This document shows positions 44,637 through 58,796 of a stretch of DNA of 64,000 bases, piece by piece. The DNA is from Homalodisca vitripennis (Eukaryota; Arthropoda; Insecta; Hemiptera; Cicadellidae): contig NC_060207.1 of the NCBI RefSeq assembly GCF_021130785.1, forward strand, positions 4,663,001-4,727,000, in the 5' to 3' direction. Positions within the stretch are counted from its first letter, which is position 1. Every line of letters begins with the position of its first letter. The position numbers and the translations under genes are program-made. The notes beneath the pieces are model-generated. The model saw nothing but the letters and a program-made list of their open reading frames with translations, was not told the DNA's origin and made no database searches.

Positions 44637-45171
44637 TTCTTTGTTTCAAGGTTATTTTTGACGATGGAAGGATTGTGAAGGAAACAGGATTTTCCGGACA
44701 TTTGCCATCGTTCAGTAAAAAACAAGAAATCAGTAACACAACGTTTCGAGATCTGTAATCTGATTTCTTTTTCAGCCGTGACGATCTCTTCTTTTCTCGG
44801 CCGTGACGATTGCCATTGGCTTGTGCACTCTGGTCAGTCGTAGGTGGTTGGTGGACGAATGGAGATGTTTTGTGACCTGTATTCTGTAGTTCAGTTTTAA
44901 TGATTAGTGTTGTGTATAGTTTTTTTTATTAAGGGCATGTTTTTAGAGTTAGTGAAGTTGACAAACAACATGGTGGTTGTGGTTCCTCACTTAGGCGTGC
45001 CACAACGCTTTGGTATGATTTGTTTATTTTAACCTAGTTTGTAATAATTATGTATTAGGTTAGTTATTTACCTGAAGAAGAGATCAGATTGCAGGTCTCG
45101 AAACGTAGTGTTACTGATTTCTTGTTTCACTGAACGATGGCAAATGTCCGGCAAAAAATCTTGTTTCCTTC
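44637..45171 (-). mobile_element. 535-bp fold-back retroelement with 11-bp target duplication
   Basis: AATGTTGCATA occurs at 44626-44636 and 45172-45182. Read on the minus strand, the element starts GAAGGAAACAAGATTTT, like the copy at 22079, and ends with the shared tail CAATCCTTCCATCGTC plus AAAAATAA. Near each end is an inverted copy of an ~85-base segment containing CTCGAAACGT and ACTGATTTCTTG. Variable target duplications (11 and 13 bp) and a fixed A-rich tail point to retroposition. No protein is encoded. Confidence 0.75.
45072..45103 (+). ncRNA. Hammerhead-ribozyme-like core
   Basis: CTGAAGA (matches CUGANGA), then GAGATC and GGTCTC able to pair as a 6-bp stem II, then GAAA: the conserved core order of a hammerhead ribozyme. 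Penelope-like retroelements are known to carry such motifs. Stem III and the cleavage site are not evident to me. The inverted counterpart near 44770-44745 has CTGAAAA and would be inactive. Confidence 0.35.
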
Positions 45172-45182
45172 AATGTTGCATA

Positions 45183-46707
45183 GTTCAATCAAACCACAGA
45201 AAATATTTTAATCGGGTGTCGTTAAATATTTAAATAGAAGCTAACTACGGATTTTCTTAAAACTAAATGTCACGAGACCGTATTTACCAGAACATCTCTT
45301 CTCAGAGAAAATAAATACTTAAAAAAAGTAATGGAAACAAAAAGTAATGTTATCAAATTTTAAAATAAAACATGTCTAGTATTTTTGGTGTCATTAAAGA
45401 CATGTATGTACCGCAAATGTTGAATAAAAATGAGTTTTAAAAATCTTAATTTTGTTAAATTCATTGACATTATACTTTGGCACTTATATAAATGTATTAC
45501 AACTATCTGATATTTATTCTCTGTATTTGTCCACGGGAAGGATGAATTTCGCTTACTTCTTAAAAATAACTGAAACGGTTATCCTGTTAAATGGTATATT
45601 TAATAATTAATACAAACATTGCCAAAAATGAAAATGGAAAGTTAATTATTACAGAATAGTGGTTGCTAAAAGGTGTTTATGTTGAATTTCACAACGTATT
45701 TTTGGTGAACATAGTGTAATTTTACTTCTTAAAGGATACATCAGAATTGTACTGATGAAATCTTTTTTAGGTTTTTATCGTGTAACCACTTTACTTATAA
45801 TACTTATATTGAGGATGAAATATTGAAAAACTAAAAATAACCAATAGAATAGGGGATTTCATAAATTGTTTTGCATTGATATAGACTAGGAGCAATGTGC
45901 TTAGCTATGATAAATAGTGCTTAGGGTCGTCGTCAATTAACTTTATAGTAGTATATCGTTATTGAGCCATAATAAGTTTTCACCTCTCAGTCTCTTATAT
46001 TCAATCACTATCTATTCTCTTTTATATCATTACCTTAAGACCACAGGTATGAGAAAATAAGGATGTCACAATGGAGCAACTGTTCTCGGTGCGTTACGAC
46101 CGCTAGACCTAGTGCTACCACGAAGGAAATTAGCGCCACAATAGAGGAATCTGTTCACAGGTTCAAGTTACTGACCTCTGTGAACCGTCCAGGTCCGGAA
46201 TCTTATCGGGCCTTAAGTAATTTCAAGCCTCAGTTTTCAAGAAACAATGCATTACGGCTTCTAGAGAAATTAGCACACAAGAGAACTGCCCGTGTATCAC
46301 GTAGGCTACACCAAACAATCAACTGACGTCGACACAAAGCCCCTGTTATGTTCCATGCCATGTTCTCGCTAGCGATAGTCACGGTAATAAGCATCAATGA
46401 GAGCTCTTAATGTAACTGCAATCATGACAATGGGTTTAACATAGATTGTGAGTTGAAGAAACACAAGCTACATGGGTGCAGCAACATTTTTATCGATCAA
46501 ACATTATTCGTTGCTATTAGCTGTAAATACTGTCATTGAATTGATGCTCTAGCTCTATTAATTGTTTTGATATATTCTATAATATATGAAGCAGGTCTAT
46601 TGGGCAGCAGGGTTTACATTTAACAAGAAAAAATAAACTTTCCGATATGAGAACAGTATGTATTTTCTTACAATAAAGAAAAGACGACAATTGTTTACAA
46701 ATAAGAA
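45183..46707. other. Intergenic, no gene confirmed
   Basis: The only longer frame (46063-46326, 87 codons) has no recognisable motif. Confidence 0.45.
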
Positions 46708-48872
46708 TGCACGCCACATCGTAGTGGAACAGGTTGGTCGAAGTAGAAAGGAACGACGTCATTGTTGATTAGTCAGCACTGACGCCAGTGTAGTGTAAAT
46801 GATGGACCAACAAGAGTCACAGCTCACTCGGACAACTTGTTACGTACACCACATCGTAGTGGAACAGGTTGGTCGAAGTAGAAAGGAACGACGTCATTGT
46901 TGATTAGTCAGCACTGACGCCGGTGTGTAGTGTAAATGATGGACCAACAAGAGTCACAGCTCACTCGGACAACTTGTTACGTACACCACATCGTAGTGGA
47001 ACAGGTTGGTCGAAGTAGAAAGGAACGACGTCATTGTTGATTAGTCAGCACTGACGCCGGTGTGTAGTGTAAATGATGGACCAACAAGAGTCACAGCTCA
47101 CTCGGACAACTTGTTACGTACACCACATCGTAGTGGAACAGGTTGGTCGAAGTAGAAAGGAACGACGTCATTGTTGATTAGTCAGCACTGACGCCAGTGT
47201 AGTGTAAATGATGGACCAACAAGAGTCACAGCTCACTCGGACAACTTGTTACGTACACCACATCGTAGTGGAACAGGTTGGTCGAAGTAGAAAGGAACGA
47301 CGTCATTGTTGATTAGTCAGCACTGACGCCGGTGTGTAGTGTAAATGATGGACCAACAAGAGTCACAGCTCACTCGGACAACTTGTTACGTACACCACAT
47401 CGTAGTGGAACAGGTTGGTCGAAGTAGAAAGGAACGACGTCATTGTTGATTAGTCAGCACTGACGCCGGTGTGTAGTGTAAATGATGGACCAACAAGAGT
47501 CACAGCTCACTCGGACAACTTGTTACGTACACCACATCGTAGTGGAACAGGTTGGTCGAAGTAGAAAGGAACGACGTCATTGTTGATTAGTCAGCACTGA
47601 TGCCGGTGTGTAGTGTAAATGATGGACCAACAAGAGTCACAGCTCACTCGGACAACTTGTTACGTACACCACATCGTAGTGGAACAGGTTGGTCGAAGTA
47701 GAAAGGAACGACGTCATTGTTGATTAGTCAGCACTGACGCCGGTGTGTAGTGTAAATGATGGACCAACAAGAGTCACAGCTCACTCGGACAACTTGTTAC
47801 GTACACCACATCGTAGTGGAACAGGTTGGTCGAAGTAGAAAGGAACGACGTCATTGTTGATTAGTCAGCACTGACGCCAGTGTAGTGTAAATGATGGACC
47901 AACAAGAGTCACAGCTCACTCGGACAACTTGTTACGTACACCACATCGTAGTGGAACAGGTTGGTCGAAGTAGAAAGGAACGACGTCATTGTTGATTAGT
48001 CAGCACTGACGCCGGTGTGTAGTGTAAATGATGGACCAACAAGAGTCACAGCTCACTCGGACAACTTGTTACGTACACCACATCGTAGTGGAACAGGTTG
48101 GTCGAAGTAGAAAGGAACGACGTCATTGTTGATTAGTCAGCACTGACGCCAGTGTGTAGTGTAAATGATGGACCAACAAGAGTCACAGCTCACTCGGACA
48201 ACTTGTTACGTACACCACATCGTAGTGGAACAGGTTGGTCGAAGTAGAAAGGAACGAAGTCATTGTTGATTAGTCAGCACTGACGCCGGTGTGTAGTGTA
48301 AATGATAGACCAACAAGAGTCACAGCTCACTCGGACAACTTGTTACGTACACCACATCGTAGTGGAACAGGTTGGTCGAAGTAGAAAGGAACGACGTCAT
48401 TGTTGATTAGTCAGCACTGACGCCGGTGTGTAGTGTAAATGATGGACCAACAAGAGTCACAGCTCACTCGGACAACTTGTTACGTACACCACATCGTAGT
48501 GGAACAGGTTGGTCGAAGTAGAAAGGAACGACGTCATTGTTGATTAGTCAGCACTGACGCCAGTGTAGTGTAAATGATGGACCAACAAGAGTCACAGCTC
48601 ACTCGGACAACTTGTTACGTACACCACATCGTAGTGGAACAGGTTGGTCGAAGTAGAAAGGAACGACGTCATTGTTGATTAGTCAGCACTGACGCCGGTG
48701 TGTAGTGTAAATGATGGACCAACAAGAGTCACAGCTCACTCGGACAACTTGTTACGTACACCACATCGTAGTGGAACAGGTTGGTCGAAGTAGAAAGGAA
48801 CGACGTCATTGTTGATTAGTCAGCACTGACGCCAGGGTAGTGTAAATGATGGACCAACAAGAGTCACAGCTC
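46708..48872. repeat. Satellite array, 135/137-bp units, about 16 copies
   Basis: Units contain ACATCGTAGTGGAACAGG ... GGACCAACAAGAGTCACAGC and come in two lengths, set by CCAGTGTAGTG against CCGGTGTGTAGTG. Copies are nearly identical. It is unrelated in sequence to the array at 24812. Confidence 0.96.
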
Positions 48873-51800
48873 TTGAAGTATGAAAAAAAAATCATTGGAG
48901 AAATAATTAATTACAAGCTGGTATTATTATAAAAATAGACAAAACACACAATAAAGGAAAATGTTGTACAGAAAAGATACTTGTATGCTAAGGATTATAA
49001 AATACTATCGTGTTAAATGACTTAAATGGTTTTATAAGTTGAGCAAAGAAGACACGGTTCGCTAAAAATGTGGCTTTCTCGAAAAATCCACCAGGCGTCT
49101 TAAAGAAAGATAAAAATTAAATGAGTATTTTTGTGATAAGTAATCAGTGTACATTTTTCAAAAACGCCATTTTTGTTTACATGATAAAATAAATAATATT
49201 CGTAATAATCCCATGCAGAAACTGTAACGAACAAAGAAACTTAAGCAACAACGAACGAGAAAAATCTAAATTTGCAACGGCATTTGAGTGCAGATTACAA
49301 GCTGTGACTGCTAATTCTGTGAGAAAGGTCCACAAAACATGATCAATGTGTTTATTACAACTGGGAATATCCGAGACAATGTAAAATTATTATGCACACC
49401 TGTTGCTTAAAGTATTGAAAAACTCTACGAGTATTAAAAAACTGAGTAAAATATCAACCCTTCCAACTAAACGAGTTGAAATGTTTTAGAAAAGATAGTA
49501 GGTCAGCAGTTAATTACCCGTGTAAGAACGGAAATATTTTCTTAACTTATAGTACAAACACATTTAGTGAAATGATAAATAAAAAGGACAAGGAAAAATA
49601 GCTTGTGTTGTTGAACTGGACTATTTAACAGAGTTTGATTTGTCAGACGTTTAGAAGTTAAGATAAAATAATGTTACGGTACAGTTTCTGAGAAAACGTC
49701 GAGAGATGTTCAAATCTCGGAAAGAGATAGCAGAGCACCAGAGTGGGGAGTACGTAAGTCATAAATTATAGCTTGCCTGAAACCGGGGAATCCCAAGGCA
49801 AACTGCATTGGCCCAATATTGTTTCAAGTGACGAGGTAAAGGTGAAATACGAGTACTATGGTTTCGGAGAAAACATCGTGATCAGGAAAGAGGGCTAATA
49901 ATCAGAAAACCAGAAATAGTGATTCATCACTGACGCTTACTATACACATCGGGCGTTCCCTAAGGTACCTATATTGGCCAATTTTCCAGTTGTATTTATG
50001 TATTAAAGTACTCTCGTGTTGTGAATAATTGTCTGCTGCACTTGTCAAATGAACCTGACATCTACAAGCGAGGCTCTAGATCAAATCATCTCCGACATAA
50101 TCAATATATGCGATTGGTCAGTGAGCAATGACATTACCTTGACATATACAACATAGACTGCGGGCGTCATACTACACTCGGGCACATGTTTGGTAACCAT
50201 GTAAACTACGACACAGAACGTGCTTTACGTTGAGTGAGGGGTTTATACATACATTAAACACGCTACCAGAGTGCAAAGTTGCATATCATGCGCACGGTAT
50301 AATGGTACATCATTTCATACTAATATCTACATAATTAATTCCGTCAGCGAATTGATCTTCATGAAATTTCTCAAGCTTCACTTTAAATGTCGAGTGCCAA
50401 GAACGGTGTGAAAATGCCATATATGGCTAAAATTTCCCGGGCTCCACCCCACTGGCCTCTAATGATGAAGAAATTTAAATAAGAAATGCAATGTTGAATT
50501 AAACAGCCTGGATTTTAGTCAAAGGAAACTTATTTGACACAAGAGAACTTTACGGAGTTTTATGCGTGTTGTAAAACTTGAAACATTTTATGAAAGCAGT
50601 TGATTGTTCAAAGTTAACTTGGCATCACAACAGTAACCATTAATAATCTGTTAAATGTAACAAAAGCTGAAGTAAACATTGTTTATATTAATGTTTCTTG
50701 ATTTTAGTGGCGTGTTTATTTTAAATAGCCAGCAAGTTTGTGTGAGAGCATTATTGTATTCTAACCACAACATAAACATAGGGTTTAAAAAAAAAAAACG
50801 TTAAACCAAATCAGTAAGACGGACACCAATAATCACAAAAATCAATATTTATACCTTACAACTCGAATGTTAACGAAATAGTCAATTATGATACAATATC
50901 CTTAATATTGCAATAAGGAAAACAATGTAAAACTAACTATATCCCAATATTCCAATTTTTAAAATAAACTCCAAATACTACAATTCTACATATAATACTT
51001 TCAAAATCATGTACATATCCCAATACTCCTCATGATACCCTAAAGAGTACAATGGTATATTATGATACCTACTATTACCACAGTGATTCTTGTAACGCTC
51101 ATGTGAATGGTACATTATTAAAAATTATTAACTTCTGACTACATTATTTGACCAGAAAGAGAAGAGTTTTCTTAAATAATAATTTGAATGAGTGAAAGAT
51201 ATAGATATATATATTATAGTTTGAAAAAGATGGCTGATTAACAAATTAATATTTGACTAAAGTGCTGTAACTAAAAATGGATAAGTATTGACAAGTTGTA
51301 TTTGAAATTACATTCAAATTGTAAACTATTAATTAATTTTCTTAATTAAATAAGATAAGGAGTACGCCACACCACGTGTCGCGTAAGAGGCTTCGCTGAG
51401 GTTGCTTACAAAATTTCATATCTATAGCTCTCTGTATTCTTAAGATGTCCTACGAACAGATAACAGACATTCAGACAGGAAAGAAATTTTTACATCAACC
51501 CTCCTCCCGGCGAAGGAGAAATTATATCAGCCTCCTGAATGATAAGCTCCTATAACGCTCAGCCACATTCAATAGTTAGACATGCGCATCATAGAACTCG
51601 TACTTGCTTATGTAGAAATAAAGTTTCATTCAAAGTAAACAATTTATAGATTAAAGCTTTCACGTGATATCTTGCCACATGATACGTTTACATTTTTTTT
51701 ATTGTTAGGTATCATAGCAGTGTTCAAATAATAAAAGTTTCGGTAGGCTGGAAGAGTTTAATAACAATTTATAACATTGAATTTCCACTCTATTATGTTT

Positions 51801-53301
51801 TTCTTTTAAATCTATGAATAAAAATACCCCATGTTGAACCTCATACAATTGTACTCAGTTTGTTTAAAAATATTTTCCTAACCTATTTTTCGTTGCCATG
51901 ATAAAGACTAATATATAAACATTTGCTAACGCCCAGCCAAATCCCATGGAATGACATGCACAATCATTGGACAGTGTTTCTCATATACACTTCACACAAA
52001 CTTTTAAGTTCTTTGAACTTTGAACTTGGATGTCAGTTAGTTTTCGACAGACAGACAGATATACAGGCAGAAGTGATATTTTTCAGACTCACGAGTAACA
52101 CGTTTCGTTAACGCTTAGCCAATAACATCTACATATAGAACTCTTATAATGCTCTTTAATTTTGTAGGCAAATTAAAATATCCCTAGAAGAAATATTAAT
52201 ATGACGATTGCGTAAATTGGAAACATGACTAAATCGGGCACACACGTAAAGAAAGAAAACTCCAACTCATTCGATATAAGTTTTTTTACCAACAGGACAA
52301 CAATTCAAAGTTAGAACCCTCCAGCGTTGCCAAAAGGAATGGTAGCGACATTATTCAATGAAAAGGTACCTAATAATCTATTTAGGGTCCTTACATACCC
52401 CTAATTGTAGACGCTACGCTGCGGGAACACGCGACTCTACGCCTCTTGAGACTCGTTCCCTCCCCTTCATACCAGAGGAGTTACGCCGTCAATTTTCACC
52501 GAACGAGGTTTCCCCGGAAATCAGAATTTAATAACATTATAATTTCACGCTTATTCGAGTGGTCTAGTCTAATTTCCAAGTTATATGAGTACATTCACTT
52601 AATAGCATATTATACTGTTTATTTGAACCAGGTACCTCCACAAAACAATATTTAAACTTGTAGAAAGCTTTTCTGGACAAATTGTATTCTATGCTATCAA
52701 AAAACATTGTAGGCAAACATTGGTCCCATCATTGCGAATAGCCCAGCTGATATTTAAAAATAAGTACAATTGTTAACAATCTAGCTTCGAAGTGCTGATG
52801 AATATAAACAACGAGATAATCTATTATTGTTTCCAGACTCTGCCACAGAAGTTTGTATCTGAATAACCTCACCTAAATTACGATTATAACAATATCGTTA
52901 ATGTTTAAATATGAAAATGTAACCGATTGACCTAAGAATCCAACAAGATATTATCAGAACAGTAGTTAAAAAACAAACGATGTAATTCTGTTCTGTCTTT
53001 GATAAGTTCATGTTGGTGGTAAGTACATTTACATCTCAAAAGTATCAGTTTAACATAGTTTAGGAATATTATGCACCTTTTATCTCTAGTGTTCATCAGA
53101 AAAAAATTTCGTTTTACAAAACAATAAGGAACACCAGTTATTATTTAATTTTTACTGACACTGACAAGTCCATTTTATTTATTGAGCAAAGAGTATTGTA
53201 TTCTAAGTGTATGGTAGACCAACAAACATTAAAAACGCGCTCTGTGTATAAAAGCTCACAACAGAAAGGTAATGTTAAACGACAACAAGAACACGGCAGC
53301 T
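48873..53301. other. Intergenic with dispersed repeat fragments
   Basis: No gene supported. SINE-like fragments near 51380-51530, 51545-51600 and 51917-52132. The rest is AT-rich without visible structure. Confidence 0.5.
51917..52132 (+). repeat. Dispersed SINE-like repeat copy
   Basis: Aligns by eye with 33738-33955: GCTAACGCCCAGCCAAATCC, CATGGAATGACATG, a GACAGACAGACAG tract and a closing TTCGTTAACGCTTAGCC. Confidence 0.6.
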
Positions 53302-56300
53302 CAGACAATGGCCAGGTTGTTACGTTCACTAACTATTCACTAACTAGAAGTAGTGTTGACAGTGACCTGTTGACCTGGAACATCCTGTCACTATCAACCT
53401 CTCAACGTTTCCGGGTTATATGTCCACCTATGCTCAGACAATGGCCAGGTTGTTACGTTCACTAACTAGAAGTAGTGTTGACAGAGACCTGTTGACCTGG
53501 AACATCCTGTCACTATCAACCTCTCAACGTTTCCGGGTTATATGTCCACCTATGCTCAGACAATGGCCAGGTTGTTACGTTCACTAACTAGAAGTAGTGT
53601 TGACAGTGACCCGTTGACCCGGAACATCCTGTCACTATCAACCTCTCAACTTTTCCGGGTTATATGTCCACCTATGCTCAGACAATGGCCAGGTTGTTAC
53701 GTTCACTAACTAGAAGTAGAGTTGACAGTGACCTGTTGATCTGCAACATCCTGTCACTATCAACCTCTCAACGTTTCCGGGTTATGTGTCCACCTATGCT
53801 CAGACAATGGCCAGGTTGTTACGTTAACTAACTAGAAGTAGAGTTGACAGTGACCTGTTGACCTGCAACATCCTGTCACTATCAACCTCTCAACGTTTCC
53901 GGGTTATATGTCCACCTATGCTCAGACAATGGCCAGGTTGTTACGTTCACTAACTAGAAGTAGTGTTGACAGTGACCCGTTGACCCGGAACATCCTGTCA
54001 CTATCAACCTCTCAATTTTTCCGGGTTATATGTCCACCTATGCTCAGACAATGGCCAGGTTGTTACGTTCACTAACTAGAAGTAGTGTTGACAGTGACCT
54101 GTTGACCCGGAACATCCTGTCACTATCAACCTCTCAACTTTTCCGGGTTATATGTCCACCTATGCTCAGACAATGGCCAGGTTGTTACGTTCACTAACTA
54201 GAAGTAGTGTTGACAGTGACCTGTTGACCCGGAACATCCTGTCACTATCAACCTCTTAACTTTTCCGGGTTATATGTCCACCTATGCTCAGACAATGGCC
54301 AGGTTGTTACGTTCACTAACTAGAAGTAGTGTTGACAGTGACCTGTTGACCCGGAACATCCTGTCACTATCAACCTCTCAACTTTTCCAGGTTATATGTC
54401 CACTTATGCTCGGACAATGGCCAGGTTGTTACGTTCACTAACTAGAAGTAGTGTTGACAGTGACCTGTTGGCCTGGAACATCCTGTCACTATCAACCTAT
54501 CAACTTTTCCGGGTTATATGTCCACCTATGCTCGGACAATGGCCAGGTTGTTACGTTCACTAACTAGAAGTAGTTTTGACAGTGGTCTGTTGACCTGGAA
54601 CATCCTGTCACAATCAACCTCTCAACTTTTCCGGGTTATATGTCCACCTATGCTCAGACAATGGCCAGATTGTTACGTTCACTAACTAGAAGTAGTGATG
54701 ACAGTGACCTGTTGACCCGGACATCCTGTCACTATCAATCTCTCAACGTTTCCGGGTTATATGTCCACCTATGCTCAGATAATGGCCAGGTTGTTACGTT
54801 CACTAACTAGAAGTAGTGTTGACAGTGACCTGTTGACCTGCAACATCCTGTCACTATCAACCTCTCAACGTTTCCGGGTTATATGTCCACCTATGCTCAG
54901 ACAATGGCCAGGTTGTTACGTTCACTAACTAGAAGTAGTGTTGACAGTGACCTGTTGACCTGGAACATCCTGTCACTATCAATCTCTCAACGTTTCCGGG
55001 TTATATTTCCACCTATGCTCAGACAATGGCCAGGTTGTTACGTTCACTAACTAGAAGTAGTGTTGACAGTGACCTGTTGACCTGGAACATCCTGTCACTA
55101 TCAACCTCTCAACGTTTCCGGGTTACATGTCCACCTATGCTCAGACAATGGCCAGGTTGTTACGTTCACTAACTTGAAGTAGTGTTGACAGTGACCTGTT
55201 GACCTGGAACATCCTGTCACTATCAACCTCTCAACGTTTCCGGGTTATATGTCCACCTATGCTCAGACAATGGCCAGGTTGTTACGTTCACTAACTAGAA
55301 GTAGTGTTGACAGTGACCTGTTGACCTGCAACATCCTGTCACTATCAACCTCTCAACGTTTCCAGGTTATATGTCCACCTATGCTCAGACAATGGCCAGG
55401 TTGTTACGTTCACTAACTAGAAGTAGTGTTGACAGTGACCTGTTGACCCTGGAACATCCTGTCACTATCAACCTCTCAACTTTTCCGGTTATATGTCCAC
55501 CTATGCTCAGACAATGGCCAGGTTGTTACGTTCACTAACTAGAAGTAGTGTTGACAGTGACCTGTTGACCTGGAACATCCTGTCACTATCAACCTCTCAA
55601 CGTTTTCCGGGTTATATGTCCACCTATGCTCAGACAATGGCCAGGTTGTTACGTTCACTAACTAGAAGTAGTGTTGACAGTGGTCTGTTGACCTGGAACA
55701 TCCTGTCACTATCAACCTCTCAACTTTTCCGGGTTATATGTCCACCTATGCTCAGACAATGGCCAGGTTGTTACGTTCACTAACTAGAAGTAGTGTTGAC
55801 AGTGACCTGTTGACCCGGACATCCTGTCACTATCAATTCTCAACGTTTCCGGGTTATATGTCCACCTATGCTCAGATAATGGTCAGGTTGTTACGTTCAC
55901 TAACTAGAAGTAGTGTTGACAGTGACCTGTTGACCTGCAACATCCTGTCACTATCAACCTCTCAACGTTTCCGGGTTATATGTCCACCTATGCTCAGACA
56001 ATGGCCAGGTTGTTACGTTCACTAACTAGAAGTAGTGTTGACAGTGACCTGTTGACCTGGAACATCCTGTCACTATCAATCTCTCAACGTTTCCGGGTTA
56101 TATTTCCACCTATGCTCAGACAATGGCCAGGTTGTTACGTTCACTAACTAGAAGTAGTGTTGACAGTGACCTGTTGACCTGGAACATCCTGTCACTATCA
56201 ACCTCTCAACGTTTCCGGGTTACATGTCCACCTATGCTCAGACAATGGCCAGGTTGTTACGTTCACTAACTTGAAGTAGTGTTGACAGTGACCTGTTGAC

Positions 56301-57410
56301 CTGGAACATCCTGTCACTATCAATCTCTCAACGTTTCCGGGTTATATGTCCACCTATGCTCAGATAATGGCCAGGTTGTTACGTTCACTAACTAGAAGTA
56401 GTGTTGACAGTGACCTGTTGACCTGCAACATCCTGTCACTATCAACCTCTCAACGTTTCCGGGTTATATGTCCACCTATGCTCAGACAATGGCCAGGTTG
56501 TTACGTTCACTAACTAGAAGTAGTGTTGACAGTGACATGTTGACCCGGAACATCCTGTCACTATCAACCTCTCAACTTTTCCGGGTTATATGTCCACCTA
56601 TGCTCAGACAATGGCCAGGTTGTTACGTTCACTAACTAGAAGTAGTGTTGACAGTGATCTGTTGACCTGCAACATCCTGTCACTATCAACCTCTCAACGT
56701 TTCCGGGTTATATGTCCACCTATGCTCAGACAATGGCCAGGTTGTTACGTTCACTAACTAGAAGTAGTGTTGACAGCGACCTGTTGACCCGGAACATCCT
56801 GTCACTATCAACCTCTCAACTTTTCCGGGTTTTATGTCCACCTATGCTCAGACAATGGCCAGGTTGTTACGTTCACTAACTATTCACTAACTAGAAGTAG
56901 TGTTGACAGTGACCTGGAACATCCTGTCACTATCAATCTCTCAACGTTTCCGGGTTATATGTCCTCCTATGCTCAGACAATGGCCAGGTTGTTACGTTCA
57001 CTAACTAGAAGTAGTGTTGACAGTGACCTGTTGACCTGGAACATCCTGTCACTATCAATCTCTCAACGTTTCCGGGTTATATTTCCACCTATGCTCAGAC
57101 AATGGCCAGGTTGTTACGTTCACTAACTAGAAGTAGTGTTGACAGTGACCTGTTGACCTGGAACATCCTGTCACTATCAACCTCTCAACGTTTCCGGGTT
57201 ACATGTCCACCTATGCTCAGACAATGGCCAGGTTGTTACGTTCACTAACTAGAAGTAGTGTTGACAGTGACCTGTTGACCTGGAACATCCTGTCACTATC
57301 AACCTCTCAACGTTTCCGGGTTACATGTCCACCTATGCTCAGACAATGGCCAGGTTGTTACGTTCACTACCTAGAAGTAGTGTTGACAGTGACGTGTTAC
57401 CCTAGAACAT
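53302..57410. repeat. 122-bp tandem array, about 33 copies, with a ~1.1-kb higher-order period
   Basis: Units run from CAGACAATGGCCAGGTTGTT through CTAACTAGAAGTAGTGTTGA to TCCACCTATGCT. Linked variants recur nine units apart: TGACCCGGACATCC at 54713 and 55811, AACTTGAAGT at 55171 and 56268. Open frames here are by-products of the repeat. Confidence 0.95.
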
Positions 57411-58796
57411 CCTGTCTTTAGCTTCTGAACATTCTGTTATTGTCAGTGGGTTAAACGGAAATGCAGTTGAATAAAATAAGAATAAAGTAAGAATAAAATA
57501 TAAATGGAAATTAATGAATGAATGGAAGCTATTACTTATTAATAAAGCTCTATTAAAATTGCCCCTATTCCACACGAGAAAGAGTTAGTGAGTAAGTATG
57601 GACTCTGCACATCTGATAGCCATCCCATTTTATTCTTATACTGAAGGCCATAATTATTGTTGCCTCGGAGAACAGTAGTCTGATTAGCCGAATCAGCTGA
57701 AATGTTGAACCCCTGATCTTTGCGCTCTGGTGGGATCAAATTCCGCACTAAGTGATCATGCAGTTCTAGTAGACGATGTCGACCTCGGAATTATATTTCT
57801 AAGACAAAGCGTTTCGCTACGGTTGATTATGTTTGTTTCTAATGTTTTCAGTACAACTCAATAAAGAAACTTGACTTATCATCTGAGTGTCACAGGTGTA
57901 CCGATGATACATAAACCACACTGTCGTCTCTTTTACCGACCATTTCCGGATTATGGCGTCCTCCATCAGTGCTGAAACACTGTTCCTGTGATACAATCCA
58001 AAGCGGATCAGACAAAGGCGGAGCCAAAGCGTTGTATGCAGAATTACGACGTTTTATACGACCACCATGATTTTGGTGGTAACGTTATATCACCTGAGCG
58101 GAAGTGTGACACACGGCAACGACTGAGAATATGTTTGCAGCCTGTCAAACGTTAAAAATTGTAAAATCGTGAGAGGTGAAATCTAATCCGCAGTTTCGCA
58201 CGATAGTGTGGGAAACTTCGATAAGTTCGTAGTTTGGACGCCGCAGTCATTACAAAACTGCTACCTCAACTCTCGTAACACTACCTAATCAAAGATACAA
58301 CTCTGGAAAACTAAGAATCAGATATAAGCGCCGAATTCTAAATAACTGATGGTACTTAAAAATAACTCATGTAAAAAGGTTTAATATAATGCCTTTGTTT
58401 TCTCATTAGAATAAATGTGGATACTTCTACCCTATTCGGCTTCGAATTGACCTTGAATTCTACATACACCTAGCTAGTTTCCTAAAAGCAGACATTTACA
58501 GAATGGACTCTTACACTTCGAAGAAGAATGTGGGAACTGTGACTAGCTCGGCCTTCTTAACTTTACCTGTCGGAAAAAACCAAATATTGCACTTAGTCGG
58601 GTTGTAGATAAGTTACTGGGGTGACGCCGCCGCCAACACCACCCCATCCTGAATTGACTCAAAGCTCCACTTGGAGAGAATAACAAAGACCGTCAGTAAA
58701 AGACAAAGGCCCTCAGTGTCAAAGCCAGGATCTCGAGGCACGTCAACCCAACATCCACAACAAGGCAAAACAAAACACATAACACATTGGCTTTGT
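57411..58796. other. Intergenic, no gene seen
   Basis: No motif-bearing frame and no repeat beyond short words. Confidence 0.5.

Noticed and set aside
46063..46326. 87-codon frame as a possible small gene
   Set aside because: No motif, no homology that I recognise and no supporting context; the length is compatible with chance.
53196..57421. Several frames with repeated SLTRSSVDSDLLT-type peptides
   Set aside because: They come from the 122-bp array, whose period is not a multiple of three, so each frame breaks. No protein family is recognisable.
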